Assembly (NCBI GenBank): GCA_004554585.1 | Contig: SFLH01000011.1 | Span: 1-64,000 of the forward strand | Length of the DNA: 64,000 nucleotides | Source: Clostridiales bacterium | Lineage (GTDB): Bacteria; Bacillota; Clostridia; Oscillospirales; Oscillospiraceae | Direction of reading: 5' to 3' | In this document: one piece after another, positions 32,773 to 41,332 of the stretch | Position numbering within the stretch: the stretch's first letter is position 1 | How the letters are laid out: every line of letters begins with the position of its first letter | Notes under the pieces: generated by a model | The model's database searches: none | Told to the model about the DNA's origin: nothing | What the model saw: the letters and a program-made list of their open reading frames with translations, nothing else | Program-made: the position numbers and the translations under genes

Positions 32773-34530
32773 ATGAAACGAACCGTCGCCTATTATCGAA
32801 CCACTCGCCCGCTGAAGATCTTCCTCTCCTATTACAGGCCCCACATCCATCTCTTCCTGCTGGATATGGTCTGCGCGCTGATCATCTGTCTGATCGATCT
32901 GGCCTTTCCCTATGCCTCTCGGGCGGCCCTGAACGAGCTGCTGCCCAACCAGGCCTACCACGCCTTTTTTCTGGTCATCGCCTTTTTTGCCGGGGCCTAT
33001 GTGTGCAAGGGCTTTTTGTACTTTGTGGTCTCCTACTGGGGACATCTCTTCGGGGTGCGGGTGGAGGCCGACCTGCGCCGGGACCTCTATGGGCACATGG
33101 AGAGCCTGAGCTTCAGCTTTTTTGACAGAAACCGCACCGGGGTGCTCATGTCCCGGGTGACCAACGATCTGTTTGAAATCACCGAGCTGGCCCACCATGG
33201 GCCCGAGGACCTATTTATTTCCACGGTCACTTTGGTGGGGGCATTCTGCATCATGTGCACCATCGAGTGGCGCCTGGCGGTGATCTCCTTTGCCATCGTG
33301 CCCTTTTTTGTCCTCTTCACGGTCTACCAGCGGCGGAAGATGCGCCGGGCCAACCTGAAGCTCAAGGCCCAGACGGCGGAGATCAACGCCGCCATTGAGT
33401 CGGGCATCTCCGGTATGCGCACCGCCAAGGCCTTTCAGAACGAAGAGACGGAAAAGGCCAAGTTCGGCGCCATGAACCAGCTCTTTGTCCAGGCCAAGCG
33501 AACCTATTACAAGACCATGGCTACCTTCCAGGGGGGCATGGAGTTCAGCTTGTCCATCATGCCCGTGCTGGTCATCGGGGCGGGTGGTTATTTCATCATG
33601 GCCGGCACGGTGGACTATGCGGACCTGGTGGCCTTTACCTTATACATTACCACCTTCACCACACCGGTGAAGAAGCTGGTGAGCTTTGTGGAGCAGTTCA
33701 TGCAGGGCTCGGCTGGCTTCCAGCGATTCCTGGAGCTGATGCGCCTGGAGCCGGAGATTCAGGACGCCCCCGACGCCCAGGACCTGGGGCCTGTCCGGGG
33801 GGAGGTTTTTTTTGACCACGTTTCCTTTCGCTATGGACAGACGGAGGAAGTGCTGCGCGACGTGGATTTGGAAATCCACGCCGGGGAGAAGTTTGCCTTT
33901 GTGGGCCCCTCCGGCGGAGGTAAGACCACCCTGTGCCAGCTTATCCCCCGGTTTTACGATGTGACCCAGGGGGCGGTAAAGGTGGACGGCCATGACGTGC
34001 GGCAGGTCACGCAAAGCTCTCTGCGCCGGCAGATCGGCATTGTCCAGCAGGAGGTTTTCCTTTTTGCCGACAGCGTTTTGGAGAACATCCGCTATGGCCG
34101 GCCCGAAGCCACGGATGAGGAAGTGATCCAGGCCGCCCGTCTGGCGGAGATCCATGAGGACATTCTTGCCATGCCCAAAGGGTATGATACCTATGTAGGC
34201 GAGCGGGGTGTGATGCTTTCCGGGGGACAGAAGCAGCGCATCAGCATTGCCCGGGTCTTTTTGAAAAATCCGCCCATCGTCATTCTGGACGAGGCCACCA
34301 GCGCCCTGGACAGCGTCACCGAGGCCAAAATCCAGGCCTCCTTTGATCGGCTGTGCCAGGGGCGGACCTCCATCATCATCGCCCACCGCTTGTCCACCAT
34401 TCGCAACGCGGACCGCATCGCGGTCATCGACCGGGAGCGGATCTTGGAACAGGGGAGCCATTCGGAGCTGATGGCCCTGAACGGAGAGTATGCTGCCCTG
34501 GTCCGTGCCCAGGAGGAGATCGGCGGGTAA
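32773..34530 (+). CDS. ABC exporter half-transporter (permease plus ATPase, MsbA/LmrA type), 585 aa
   Basis: Six-helix membrane domain (residues 1 to about 320) fused to an ATPase. Visible: the coupling region MRTAKAFQNEE, Walker A GPSGGGKTT near residues 379-387, Q-loop IVQQEVFLFADSV, signature LSGGQKQR, Walker B VILDEATSALD, and IIAHRLSTI. Works as a homodimer or with an unknown partner to export lipids or drugs. ATG at 32773 is seven bases after GGAGG. Single-gene unit with its own promoter; it is divergent from the MarR-RND operon, separated by about 190 bases. Confidence 0.93.
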   Translation: MKRTVAYYRTTRPLKIFLSYYRPHIHLFLLDMVCALIICLIDLAFPYASRAALNELLPNQAYHAFFLVIAFFAGAYVCKGFLYFVVSYWGHLFGVRVEADLRRDLYGHMESLSFSFFDRNRTGVLMSRVTNDLFEITELAHHGPEDLFISTVTLVGAFCIMCTIEWRLAVISFAIVPFFVLFTVYQRRKMRRANLKLKAQTAEINAAIESGISGMRTAKAFQNEETEKAKFGAMNQLFVQAKRTYYKTMATFQGGMEFSLSIMPVLVIGAGGYFIMAGTVDYADLVAFTLYITTFTTPVKKLVSFVEQFMQGSAGFQRFLELMRLEPEIQDAPDAQDLGPVRGEVFFDHVSFRYGQTEEVLRDVDLEIHAGEKFAFVGPSGGGKTTLCQLIPRFYDVTQGAVKVDGHDVRQVTQSSLRRQIGIVQQEVFLFADSVLENIRYGRPEATDEEVIQAARLAEIHEDILAMPKGYDTYVGERGVMLSGGQKQRISIARVFLKNPPIVILDEATSALDSVTEAKIQASFDRLCQGRTSIIIAHRLSTIRNADRIAVIDRERILEQGSHSELMALNGEYAALVRAQEEIGG

Positions 34531-34596
34531 AGCTTGTCCGCGGAGGGACGGCCCCGGGGCGCGGCGGGGGCGCCTGCGGGGGATCCGGGCCCATGC

Positions 34597-34707
34597 TCAG
34601 CGGTCACTGACCGATGGGGAGTCGGACTCCCAGCGGAAGATGAATTCATCCAAATCCTGAGGAGCCGGCGGAACGGGGGGCAGGGGTCTGGTTTCCTTTT
34701 CAGCCAT
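34597..34707 (-). CDS. Small acidic Pro-rich ORF, 36 aa, unknown function
   Basis: A minus-strand reading frame starting ATG at 34707 with an excellent AAGGAGG 9 bases upstream. It codes MAEKETRPLPPVPPAPQDLD, then EFIFRWESDSPSVSDR. It is acidic and rich in proline, with no membrane segment. It lies between two plus-strand genes in otherwise empty sequence, so the strong ribosome site is not explained by a neighbour. I do not recognise a family. Confidence 0.5.
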   Translation of the reverse strand: MAEKETRPLPPVPPAPQDLDEFIFRWESDSPSVSDR

Positions 34708-34869
34708 CAAACAAACCTCCTTTTCCATGGGGTATACAGCCCAGTATATGCGGGGCGGGGGAAACTATGTGTCCAAAACCCAGGAAAACGTTTCTTCCAA
34801 GGTGATATTTTTCCCTGCTCCTGGTATGGCAGCCGGCCCGGCCGGGCAAACTAGACCAGGGTGATGAAA

Positions 34870-35046
34870 ATGAAGTATGAAAATCCGCAAATGCAGGCCT
34901 ACTTTGACGGGCTGCCCGGCAAGGTGCGGGCGGTCATCGATCAGTCCGGGGTGGACATCAGCACACCAGGGGAGCTGATGCTCGTTGGAGAGCATTTCCG
35001 CAAGAAGTTCGCCCAGGAAGACGAGGCGAACCGGAGCAGCTCTTGA
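34870..35046 (+). CDS. Small hypothetical protein, 58 aa
   Basis: A short soluble reading frame (MKYENPQMQAYFDGLPGKVR) ending in DEANRSSS. Possible starts are ATG 34864 and ATG 34870, with AGGGTGA at 34857 as a modest ribosome site; I prefer 34870. A hairpin follows directly. The helix with VDISTPGELMLVGEHFRKKF looks like a real folded small protein. Function unknown. Confidence 0.6.
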   Translation: MKYENPQMQAYFDGLPGKVRAVIDQSGVDISTPGELMLVGEHFRKKFAQEDEANRSSS

Positions 35047-35054
35047 AACATTCC

Positions 35055-35092
35055 GCCCCGGGCCCCAGGCTTCTGGGGTCCGGGGCAAAAAA
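35055..35092 (+). terminator. Strong hairpin after the 58-aa ORF
   Basis: GCCCCGGGCCCCAG (35055-35068) pairs with CTGGGGTCCGGGGC (35073-35086) with one mismatch. It is followed by A-rich and then T-rich sequence, not a clean T-run. Confidence 0.55.
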
Positions 35093-35116
35093 TTTGTTGT
35101 GCATAGAAAAAAGTGC

Positions 35117-35145
35117 TTGACAAAGTCCCTCTAGCGTGCTATAGT
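35117..35145 (+). promoter_or_regulatory. Promoter of the tRNA pair
   Basis: TTGACA (35117-35122), 17 bases, TATAGT (35140-35145), 34 bases before the first tRNA. Confidence 0.88.
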
Positions 35146-35179
35146 AATTAAGAACTCAAGAGAGTGCCGACTGGGAAAT

Positions 35180-35266
35180 GCCGGAGTGGCGGAATTGGCA
35201 GACGCCTGGGACTTAAAATCCCATGGGAGTGATCCCGTGCCGGTTCGATCCCGGTCTCCGGCACCA
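35180..35266 (+). tRNA. tRNA-Leu, anticodon TAA
   Basis: A type II tRNA with acceptor GCCGGAG / CTCCGGC, anticodon stem TGGGA / TCCCA with loop CTTAAAA (anticodon TAA), a long variable arm, GGTTCGATCCC T-arm, and encoded CCA. It decodes UUA and possibly UUG. Confidence 0.97.
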
Positions 35267-35269
35267 TAT

Positions 35270-35345
35270 CGCGGAGTAGAGCAGTTGGTAGCTCGTCGGG
35301 CTCATAACCCGGAGGCCGCAGGTTCAAGTCCTGTCTCCGCAACCA
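35270..35345 (+). tRNA. Initiator tRNA-Met, anticodon CAT
   Basis: Acceptor starts CGCGGAG and ends CTCCGCA-A-CCA, so position 1 (C) and 72 (A) do not pair, the mark of the initiator. The anticodon stem has the three G-C pairs (CGGGCTCATAACCCG) also needed for initiation. CCA is encoded. It follows tRNA-Leu after three bases. Confidence 0.96.
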
Positions 35346-35347
35346 AA

Positions 35348-35385
35348 AAAGGCACCCATTCCTTTTGGAATGGGTGCCTTTTTCT
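35348..35385 (+). terminator. Terminator of the tRNA unit
   Basis: AAAGGCACCCATTCC (35348-35362) pairs with GGAATGGGTGCCTTT (35367-35381), with T-run after. Confidence 0.93.
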
Positions 35386-35499
35386 GTGTATGTGTATCAG
35401 TTGAACAAAAGACGGATGGGAGGAAGACGGACCTTAATGCCTCCGATGGCAAGATTTTTGCCCAAAAACATGCCGCACAAGGGGGGGAAACAGGTTTGC

Positions 35500-35546
35500 T
35501 TCATACTTTGGACGGATTTACACAGCGACGGGAAATATAGTAAAAT
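35500..35546 (+). promoter_or_regulatory. Promoter of the SLH/pore-former-like gene with a repeated upstream element
   Basis: A 23-base element (35500-35522, starting TTCATACTTTGGA and ending TTTACA) recurs with one change at 38671-38693, in front of the MalT-like regulator gene. In both, TTTACA acts as -35, 18 bases follow, then TAAAAT as -10 (35541-35546). The remaining gap from 35387 to 35720 holds no gene that I can support; the leader is about 170 bases. Confidence 0.7.
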
Positions 35547-35720
35547 AACGCCATCAGCTCGGTCCCATTCCTTCCAGCCATTGTGCTGCGGCGTTCCCAG
35601 CTGCAGGAACGCTGTTTCAGGGGGTGCGGGATCGGCAAACTACCGTGAAGATCAAACCAACGAGAGATGAGAAGACGGTATGTAAGTGCAACGCAATTTC
35701 ACAGAAGGAGGAAGTGTTCT

Positions 35721-38576
35721 ATGAAGAAAGGGAAACGGCTGTTAAGCTCTCTTCTGGCAGTGGTTTTGTGTCTCAGCCTCTTGCCAGTGACGGGCCTCGC
35801 CGCGGAAGATGCAGAGGATGGGACGCTGTCTTACGAAGGGGTAACCTACTTTGACGTAGGCAGCGATCACTTTGAGGACAGTACCCGCCTGTTTATCCAG
35901 GACTTGATGTCGGCGAAGAGCATCCACCTGGACGACCAGTCCACGGCGGCTCTGTGGCAGTATTTGGCTTACGCCATTCAGGACAGCAACGGTACGGGCA
36001 CGTCGGACGGGAAGTTCAAGACCCAGTTTGACAATGCCATCACAAACGGCTTGGCGGTCAATGCCGAAGAGAACAGTGGCTCGAGCAACGTGAGCAGTGG
36101 GGACAACAACTACGACGTGCGCTGGAGCGGCCTGAGCTACGCAAGCTCCATCGCCAAAGCGGCGCAGGATATGGAAGACACTCTCTTCAGCTGGTACCGC
36201 AGTGCCGGCGGCGGCCGGGACGATCAATACCCCGACGATGACCAGGGGGACGACGATGCGGCTATCAAGCACAACGCGCAGCTGGCAGAGTACAACAACA
36301 CCCAGGACTGCTTCTGGATGTTTACCGGCGCGCTGAAGACCAGCGGCACCAATAAGAAGGGCCACTATCAGGCCTTGGGCGTCATCTTCAGTGATTTCTC
36401 TGTGACCCCGGTCCTGCCGGAGTACAACCAGGATTACTATCAGACGACGAAAGAGGAGCCGGTTACTGGCGGCAGAGACTTCCTGTCCAACGTCCAGAAC
36501 GACACCAACGTGACCGTTACCCAGAGTCAGGGACTGGACAAGAGCACCACCACCACCATGACCAGCAGCATCAGCGGCAGTGATACCTATACCTATCACG
36601 AGGCAATTACAATCGGAATGGGTGCCAGTATCAGCAAAATTAGCATCAATGGTTCGGTTTCGGCTGCCTTCACCCAGGCCATCCAGTCGGGATGGTCTGA
36701 ATCGGAGTCCACCTCGGAGACCGTCACGGAGCACTCCACTGCTTCGGTGACCCTGCCTCCCTTTACCCATGTGATGCTCAACCAGTACGACAGTGAGACT
36801 ACCACCACTACCCATTACGACTGCCCGGTGGCCTTAAACTTCAACGTGACTATCGTGGAGTATACCCTGGACCCCAGCAGCAACAACGCCAGCTGCAAGA
36901 CCAAGATCCTGGCATCCTTTGAAGGCACTGGCCGGGAGGACCTGTATCAGCGGGCCGTGGTGGAGCAGGACTTGGTGGACGGGGACCGGATCAACTGGAA
37001 CACCCTGTTCAAGGCCCACAGTGACCTGGAAGGTCGGGTGGACAGCATCGCTTTGACCGCGCCCATGTCTACCACTGGCGCTGTGTTCACCATCAAGGAG
37101 GAGTCTTTGACAACTTCCGTGAAGGGCCTGATGCCCTCCTATCCTCTGGATCGTGTGGCCACCTCCAACAACCTGCAGTGGATCACGGTCTCGCCGGGAG
37201 CACCGTATTATCTGAGCAACATCAGCCTGACGGGCTACAACCGCTACAACGGTGAGTACTATGGCTTTAACAAGCTTAAGGGCCATTGGATCCTTCTGGA
37301 TGAACAGGGCAATGAGCTGACCGACAGCAACATTGCTCACTTGGTCACTGACCCCGTCAGCGGTTTCACCCGCCTGGAAGCGGGGACCCAGAACGGGACC
37401 GTTTATCTGAAGTATCTCATCGATGAGGATTGCTACAACTCTGCAGAGAGCCAGGAGCACTATACCAAAAACTATGAGCTGAGCAAGACGGCCGTCATTG
37501 AGGCCTTTGTCCAGCTTGCCGAGGATGTCTTCGAGTCCGGCAGCATCTATGTGGACGGCCAGCTCAGCGGCATCGTGGGCGATGAGCCCAAAGCCATTGA
37601 GGGCGAGGACGGCTTTGCTGTGCGCATGGAAGACAGCACAGGCAAGGAAGTCAGCTATCCTGTCGTTTGGGAGGCCAAGGAACTCAACGGCATCACCGTG
37701 GAAGACAATATGATTTCCTTTACCGCCCCCGGCACCTATCACGTGCGCGCCAGCAGCGGCAATGTCCTGTCTGACTGGGTAGAAGTGACTGCCCTGCCTG
37801 CGCGTCAGCTGGACGAGGTCCTGATCCCCGATACCTTGGAGATGGACACCCGCGTGGACACCTTCTGCGACCTGAGTACCATCCAGGTGCGCACCTATGA
37901 TCAGTACGGCGATGTGTACGACACCGACAGCCAGGTGGTTTGGACCTGCACCAGCGGCAGCGGTACCATTGACGAGGACAATTACTTCACGGCACCTACC
38001 TCTGGAACTTACCAACTGGAGGCGATGGTGGACGGTGTTGTCTCCAACACCATGACGGTGACGGTGGTCTCCGATACCGTCAGAGCCATGCAGTGGATCT
38101 TTGACAGCGGCGTGACCGCCAGCGACTCCATGGACGAGTTCAACACCGCCAGCATCTGCACCCGCGCCCACGCGATGACCTTCCTCTGGCGCGCTGCGGG
38201 TTCTCCCGCCCCAGAGAGTGACACCATGCCATTCACCGATGTGGCCGATGATGCCTACTATCGTGATGCGGTGCTGTGGGCGGTGGAAAACGGTGTGACC
38301 AACGGCACTTCTGCCACCACTTTCAGCCCCGATCAGAACTGCACCCGGGCGCAGCTGGTCACTTTCCTGTGGAATTACGAGGGACAGCCCAAGGTGTCCA
38401 TGGGCAATGACTTCACCGATGTGGCCGACGGCGCTTACTATGAAGGCTCTGTGAATTGGGCCAGCTTCTATGACATTACCAAGGGCGTCTCTGACACGAC
38501 CTTTGGGCCGGACAACGGCTGCACAAGAGGTCAGGCTGTGACCTTCCTGTACAGATTCTTTGAGAAGTATCTTTGA
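35721..38576 (+). CDS. SLH-anchored surface protein with aerolysin/ETX-MTX2-like segment, 951 aa
   Basis: Signal peptide (residues 1-28, MKKGKRLLSSLLAVVLCLSL, end TGLAAE). Residues about 29-250 form an unrecognised domain rich in Asp. Residues about 260-385 look like a beta-pore-forming module: long Ser/Thr-rich alternating strands (VTVTQSQ, STTTTMTSSISGSDTYTY), a stretch of small hydrophobic residues (GASISKISINGSVSAAFTQA), SESESTSETVTEHSTASV, then LPPFTHVML and FNVTIVEYT, matching the order in epsilon-toxin/MTX2 proteins. Two Ig-like domains follow (about 605-690, 699-780), then three SLH motifs (788-827, 836-888, 895-948). ATG at 35721 has AAGGAGG. Toxic activity is inference only. Confidence 0.75.
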   Translation: MKKGKRLLSSLLAVVLCLSLLPVTGLAAEDAEDGTLSYEGVTYFDVGSDHFEDSTRLFIQDLMSAKSIHLDDQSTAALWQYLAYAIQDSNGTGTSDGKFKTQFDNAITNGLAVNAEENSGSSNVSSGDNNYDVRWSGLSYASSIAKAAQDMEDTLFSWYRSAGGGRDDQYPDDDQGDDDAAIKHNAQLAEYNNTQDCFWMFTGALKTSGTNKKGHYQALGVIFSDFSVTPVLPEYNQDYYQTTKEEPVTGGRDFLSNVQNDTNVTVTQSQGLDKSTTTTMTSSISGSDTYTYHEAITIGMGASISKISINGSVSAAFTQAIQSGWSESESTSETVTEHSTASVTLPPFTHVMLNQYDSETTTTTHYDCPVALNFNVTIVEYTLDPSSNNASCKTKILASFEGTGREDLYQRAVVEQDLVDGDRINWNTLFKAHSDLEGRVDSIALTAPMSTTGAVFTIKEESLTTSVKGLMPSYPLDRVATSNNLQWITVSPGAPYYLSNISLTGYNRYNGEYYGFNKLKGHWILLDEQGNELTDSNIAHLVTDPVSGFTRLEAGTQNGTVYLKYLIDEDCYNSAESQEHYTKNYELSKTAVIEAFVQLAEDVFESGSIYVDGQLSGIVGDEPKAIEGEDGFAVRMEDSTGKEVSYPVVWEAKELNGITVEDNMISFTAPGTYHVRASSGNVLSDWVEVTALPARQLDEVLIPDTLEMDTRVDTFCDLSTIQVRTYDQYGDVYDTDSQVVWTCTSGSGTIDEDNYFTAPTSGTYQLEAMVDGVVSNTMTVTVVSDTVRAMQWIFDSGVTASDSMDEFNTASICTRAHAMTFLWRAAGSPAPESDTMPFTDVADDAYYRDAVLWAVENGVTNGTSATTFSPDQNCTRAQLVTFLWNYEGQPKVSMGNDFTDVADGAYYEGSVNWASFYDITKGVSDTTFGPDNGCTRGQAVTFLYRFFEKYL

Positions 38577-38617
38577 TTCGTGTGTCCTCACCGGATCGAC
38601 CTTTCCCAGGTTTCATG

Positions 38618-38656
38618 AAAACTGCCGCGGAATTCTTTCCGCGGCAGTTTTTTCTG
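38618..38656 (+). terminator. Terminator after the SLH gene
   Basis: AAAACTGCCGCGGAA (38618-38632) pairs with TTCCGCGGCAGTTTT (38637-38651), followed by T. Confidence 0.93.
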
Positions 38657-38670
38657 CTTGACAGGGAGTT

Positions 38671-38717
38671 TTCATACTTTGGATGGATTTACAGTGGGAG
38701 AAAGGCCATGGTAAAAT
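38671..38717 (+). promoter_or_regulatory. Promoter of the MalT-like regulator gene, same element as at 35500
   Basis: The 23-base element (38671-38693) matches 35500-35522 at 22 positions. TTTACA (38688-38693), 18 bases, TAAAAT (38712-38717): the same spacing as upstream of the SLH gene. Similarity is confined to this block and the -10, which points to a common regulator. Confidence 0.7.
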
Positions 38718-38802
38718 GAAAAAACACCCCATAGTGGAAAGAGACGGATGCAAGTGGAGGGCTGTGCGGAAAGAAAAATTGTGCTGCGAGGAGGGAAAGT
38801 CC

Positions 38803-41157
38803 ATGACGAAAAAGGCGGTGCTGACGCAAAAACTGAGGCAGCAGGTGGGAGCTGCGTTGGAAAATGGCAGGGTGCTGCTGTTCAGCGCCCCGTGTGGGTT
38901 CGGAAAAACTACGGCAGCGCAGCAGCTGATTTCCGGCAGGCAAGTGTGTCGGCTCTCGGCGGCCACTCCCGATTTTCACCTTCCGTCAGCGGGGGGGAAA
39001 TGGAAGACGCTGCTGATAGACGACCTACAGTATCTGACGGACGAGGAACTGCAACAGGAACTGTGCGCACTGGCCCGGCAGGACCCCGAGCGCCGCTTTG
39101 TGTTTTTAAGCCGGGGGGAGCCCCCCGGCTGGCTGATCCCATTTCAGACCACGGGGGTCATGACGGTCCTGCATGCCAAGGATCTGTGCCTGGACCGGGA
39201 AAGCGTCACCCGGCTGCTGCAGGAGCATGACATTGCTGTGTCGGACGTTGTGCTCACCTCGATTCTGCAAGAGAGCAAAGGGTATCCTCTTGCCCTGGAC
39301 ATTTTGATGAGCCATTTGGCGAGAGGGGAGGCGTACGATGAGACCACCAAGGATCTGGTGCGCCGGGAAATTTTCCTGTATTACGAGGAGATGGTGTATC
39401 GCCGCCTCCATCTGTCGGCCCGCCGCATGCTGCTGGACCTATCGCCCTTTGCCTGTTTTGATTTGGAACTTGCCAGGATCCTTAGCGGCAACAGCCGTGC
39501 CGGGGAGATCTTGGGCCGCCTGCAGCGCGACACGACCATGTTTCTCAACAAACGCCTGGGCTGCTACAGCTTTTGGCCTTTATTTCGTGACTTTTTGCTG
39601 TGGAAGATGGACCAGGAATATAGCGAGGAACAGAAACGGGACCTGTACAACCGTGGCGGACTGTACTACGAGCTGAAGGAAGATTATGGGAACGCCTTGG
39701 CCTGCTACGCCCGTATTGATGCCTATGCGAAGATTTCGGAGCTCTTGGTGAAGAATGCCCAGATCCACCCGGGGATGGGCCACTATGACGAGATGGAGCC
39801 CTATTACCGCGGGCTGCCCAAAAGCGAGATTTTGGAGTCCCCTGCCCTGATGCAGGGGATGAGCATGCTCTGCGCCATCTGCATGGACTATGAGGGGTCG
39901 GAGCGGTGGTACCAGGCCCTGCGGCACTTTGTCCAAGGGAAGAACCATTTCGACAGCGACGTGCGGGAGGCCAAGAGCCGTCTGGCCTGGCTGGACATTG
40001 CGCTGCCCCAGCGCAGTGTGGACAGCGCGGTGGAGCTTTTCCCCAATTTGTTTCGGATGGTCTCCAACAAGGAGATCCGGATGTCCCCCCTGTCTGTCAC
40101 CAGCACCTTGCCGAGTTTGATGAACGGCGGCAAGGATTTTTCCCCTTGGAGCAAAAAAGACGACTTCCTCTACGCCACCCTGCGCCTGCCGGTGGAGGCC
40201 ATTCTGGGGCGGGACGGCGTATGTATGGCCGACTGCGCCCTGGCCGAGAGCAAGTTTGAAAAGGGGGAGGACATTCGGGACCGGATCATGGGGCTGCTGC
40301 AAAAGATGGACAAGATCCGGCGGGACGGCTCGCCGGACATTGAGTTTGCCGTGGTGGGTCTGCTGGTGCGCATGCAGCTGGATTTGGGCTGGACGTCCGA
40401 GGCCCGCAAAAGTTTGCAGGAGATCAAACAGCGCTTTGCAGAGGCAGGGGAAACCCGGTTTATGGGGAACATGGACGCCATGCTATGTCGGATCGATCTT
40501 TTGCAGGGGGAAGAGCTTGCCGCAGACAACTGGTACCGGGAGAAGGCGCCGCGAAACCCGCAGCACCTGAAGGTAATGAAGCGGTATCAGTACTTCACCC
40601 AGGCCATGGTGGAGCTGTCCCGAGGCGAGGAGCAGCAGGCGCTGATTACCTTGGCCCCATTGGACACCTATTGCAAGAATTGTTCCCGCTATATAGACAG
40701 CATTCATCTCCACCTGCTGGCGGGTATTGCCCTTTTCCGCATGGGCGAGGACCGCTGGCGCGCAGAAGTGTGCGCCGCTCTGGACACCGCGTGGGAGTTT
40801 CGCTTTGTTCGGACGGTCAGCCAGTATGGCGCGGCGGTTTTGCCGCTGCTGGAGGGCTGTGGCTGGCGAGGGGACGAAACGTTCCTGTACACCCTCGTCC
40901 GTACCTCCCGGGAGCAGGCTTCGCTTTATCCAGACTACCTGCACCCCCGACAGGAGATGACGGCCCCCCTCTCTGCCACAGAGTTGCAGGTGCTGCGGCT
41001 GATCTGCGCCAACAAGAGCAATGCGGAGATCGGAGAGATTCTGGACATCAAGCTCTCCACGGTGAAGACCCATGTGAGCAGCATTTTGCGGAAACTGGGC
41101 ATCCAGCGCCGAAACGAAGCCAAGGAAACTGCAGAGCGGCTGCATTTGATCCACTGA
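38803..41157 (+). CDS. MalT/LuxR-type STAND transcription regulator, 784 aa
   Basis: A P-loop SAPCGFGKTTAAQQL near residues 28-42, a Walker B-like LLIDDLQYL near 69-77, helical repeats through the middle (TPR-like, from about 280), and a C-terminal LuxR HTH (SATELQVLRLICANKSNAEI, then STVKTHVSSILRKLGIQRR). Such STAND ATPases turn on genes when a ligand binds the sensor repeats. The start at 38803 follows GAGGAGGG; the in-frame ATG at 38716 overlaps the -10 box. The shared promoter element suggests it regulates itself and the SLH gene upstream. Confidence 0.9.
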   Translation: MTKKAVLTQKLRQQVGAALENGRVLLFSAPCGFGKTTAAQQLISGRQVCRLSAATPDFHLPSAGGKWKTLLIDDLQYLTDEELQQELCALARQDPERRFVFLSRGEPPGWLIPFQTTGVMTVLHAKDLCLDRESVTRLLQEHDIAVSDVVLTSILQESKGYPLALDILMSHLARGEAYDETTKDLVRREIFLYYEEMVYRRLHLSARRMLLDLSPFACFDLELARILSGNSRAGEILGRLQRDTTMFLNKRLGCYSFWPLFRDFLLWKMDQEYSEEQKRDLYNRGGLYYELKEDYGNALACYARIDAYAKISELLVKNAQIHPGMGHYDEMEPYYRGLPKSEILESPALMQGMSMLCAICMDYEGSERWYQALRHFVQGKNHFDSDVREAKSRLAWLDIALPQRSVDSAVELFPNLFRMVSNKEIRMSPLSVTSTLPSLMNGGKDFSPWSKKDDFLYATLRLPVEAILGRDGVCMADCALAESKFEKGEDIRDRIMGLLQKMDKIRRDGSPDIEFAVVGLLVRMQLDLGWTSEARKSLQEIKQRFAEAGETRFMGNMDAMLCRIDLLQGEELAADNWYREKAPRNPQHLKVMKRYQYFTQAMVELSRGEEQQALITLAPLDTYCKNCSRYIDSIHLHLLAGIALFRMGEDRWRAEVCAALDTAWEFRFVRTVSQYGAAVLPLLEGCGWRGDETFLYTLVRTSREQASLYPDYLHPRQEMTAPLSATELQVLRLICANKSNAEIGEILDIKLSTVKTHVSSILRKLGIQRRNEAKETAERLHLIH

Positions 41158-41276
41158 AAAAACCAGCCGGTCCCAAGCGTGCTGCAGGGGAGTGGACTGC
41201 GCCCCTTTGCACGGTGTCTGCGCTGGGAACCGTGGTTATGGTGAAAACCAGACGGTGGACGAAAGAATTTTATACG

Positions 41277-41308
41277 AAAAGGAGGTGCCTCCGGGCACCT
41301 CCTTTTTT
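41277..41308. terminator. Terminator between convergent genes
   Basis: GGAGGTGCC (41281-41289) pairs with GGCACCTCC (41294-41302), followed by six T and preceded by four A. Confidence 0.9.
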
Positions 41309-41332
41309 GAAGACAAGGCTGGGAGAAAAACC

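Noticed and set aside
35667..35720. Upstream ATG (35667) as start of the SLH protein
   Set aside because: It has no ribosome site and would put 18 polar residues in front of the signal peptide; ATG 35721 has AAGGAGG and begins directly with MKKGKR.
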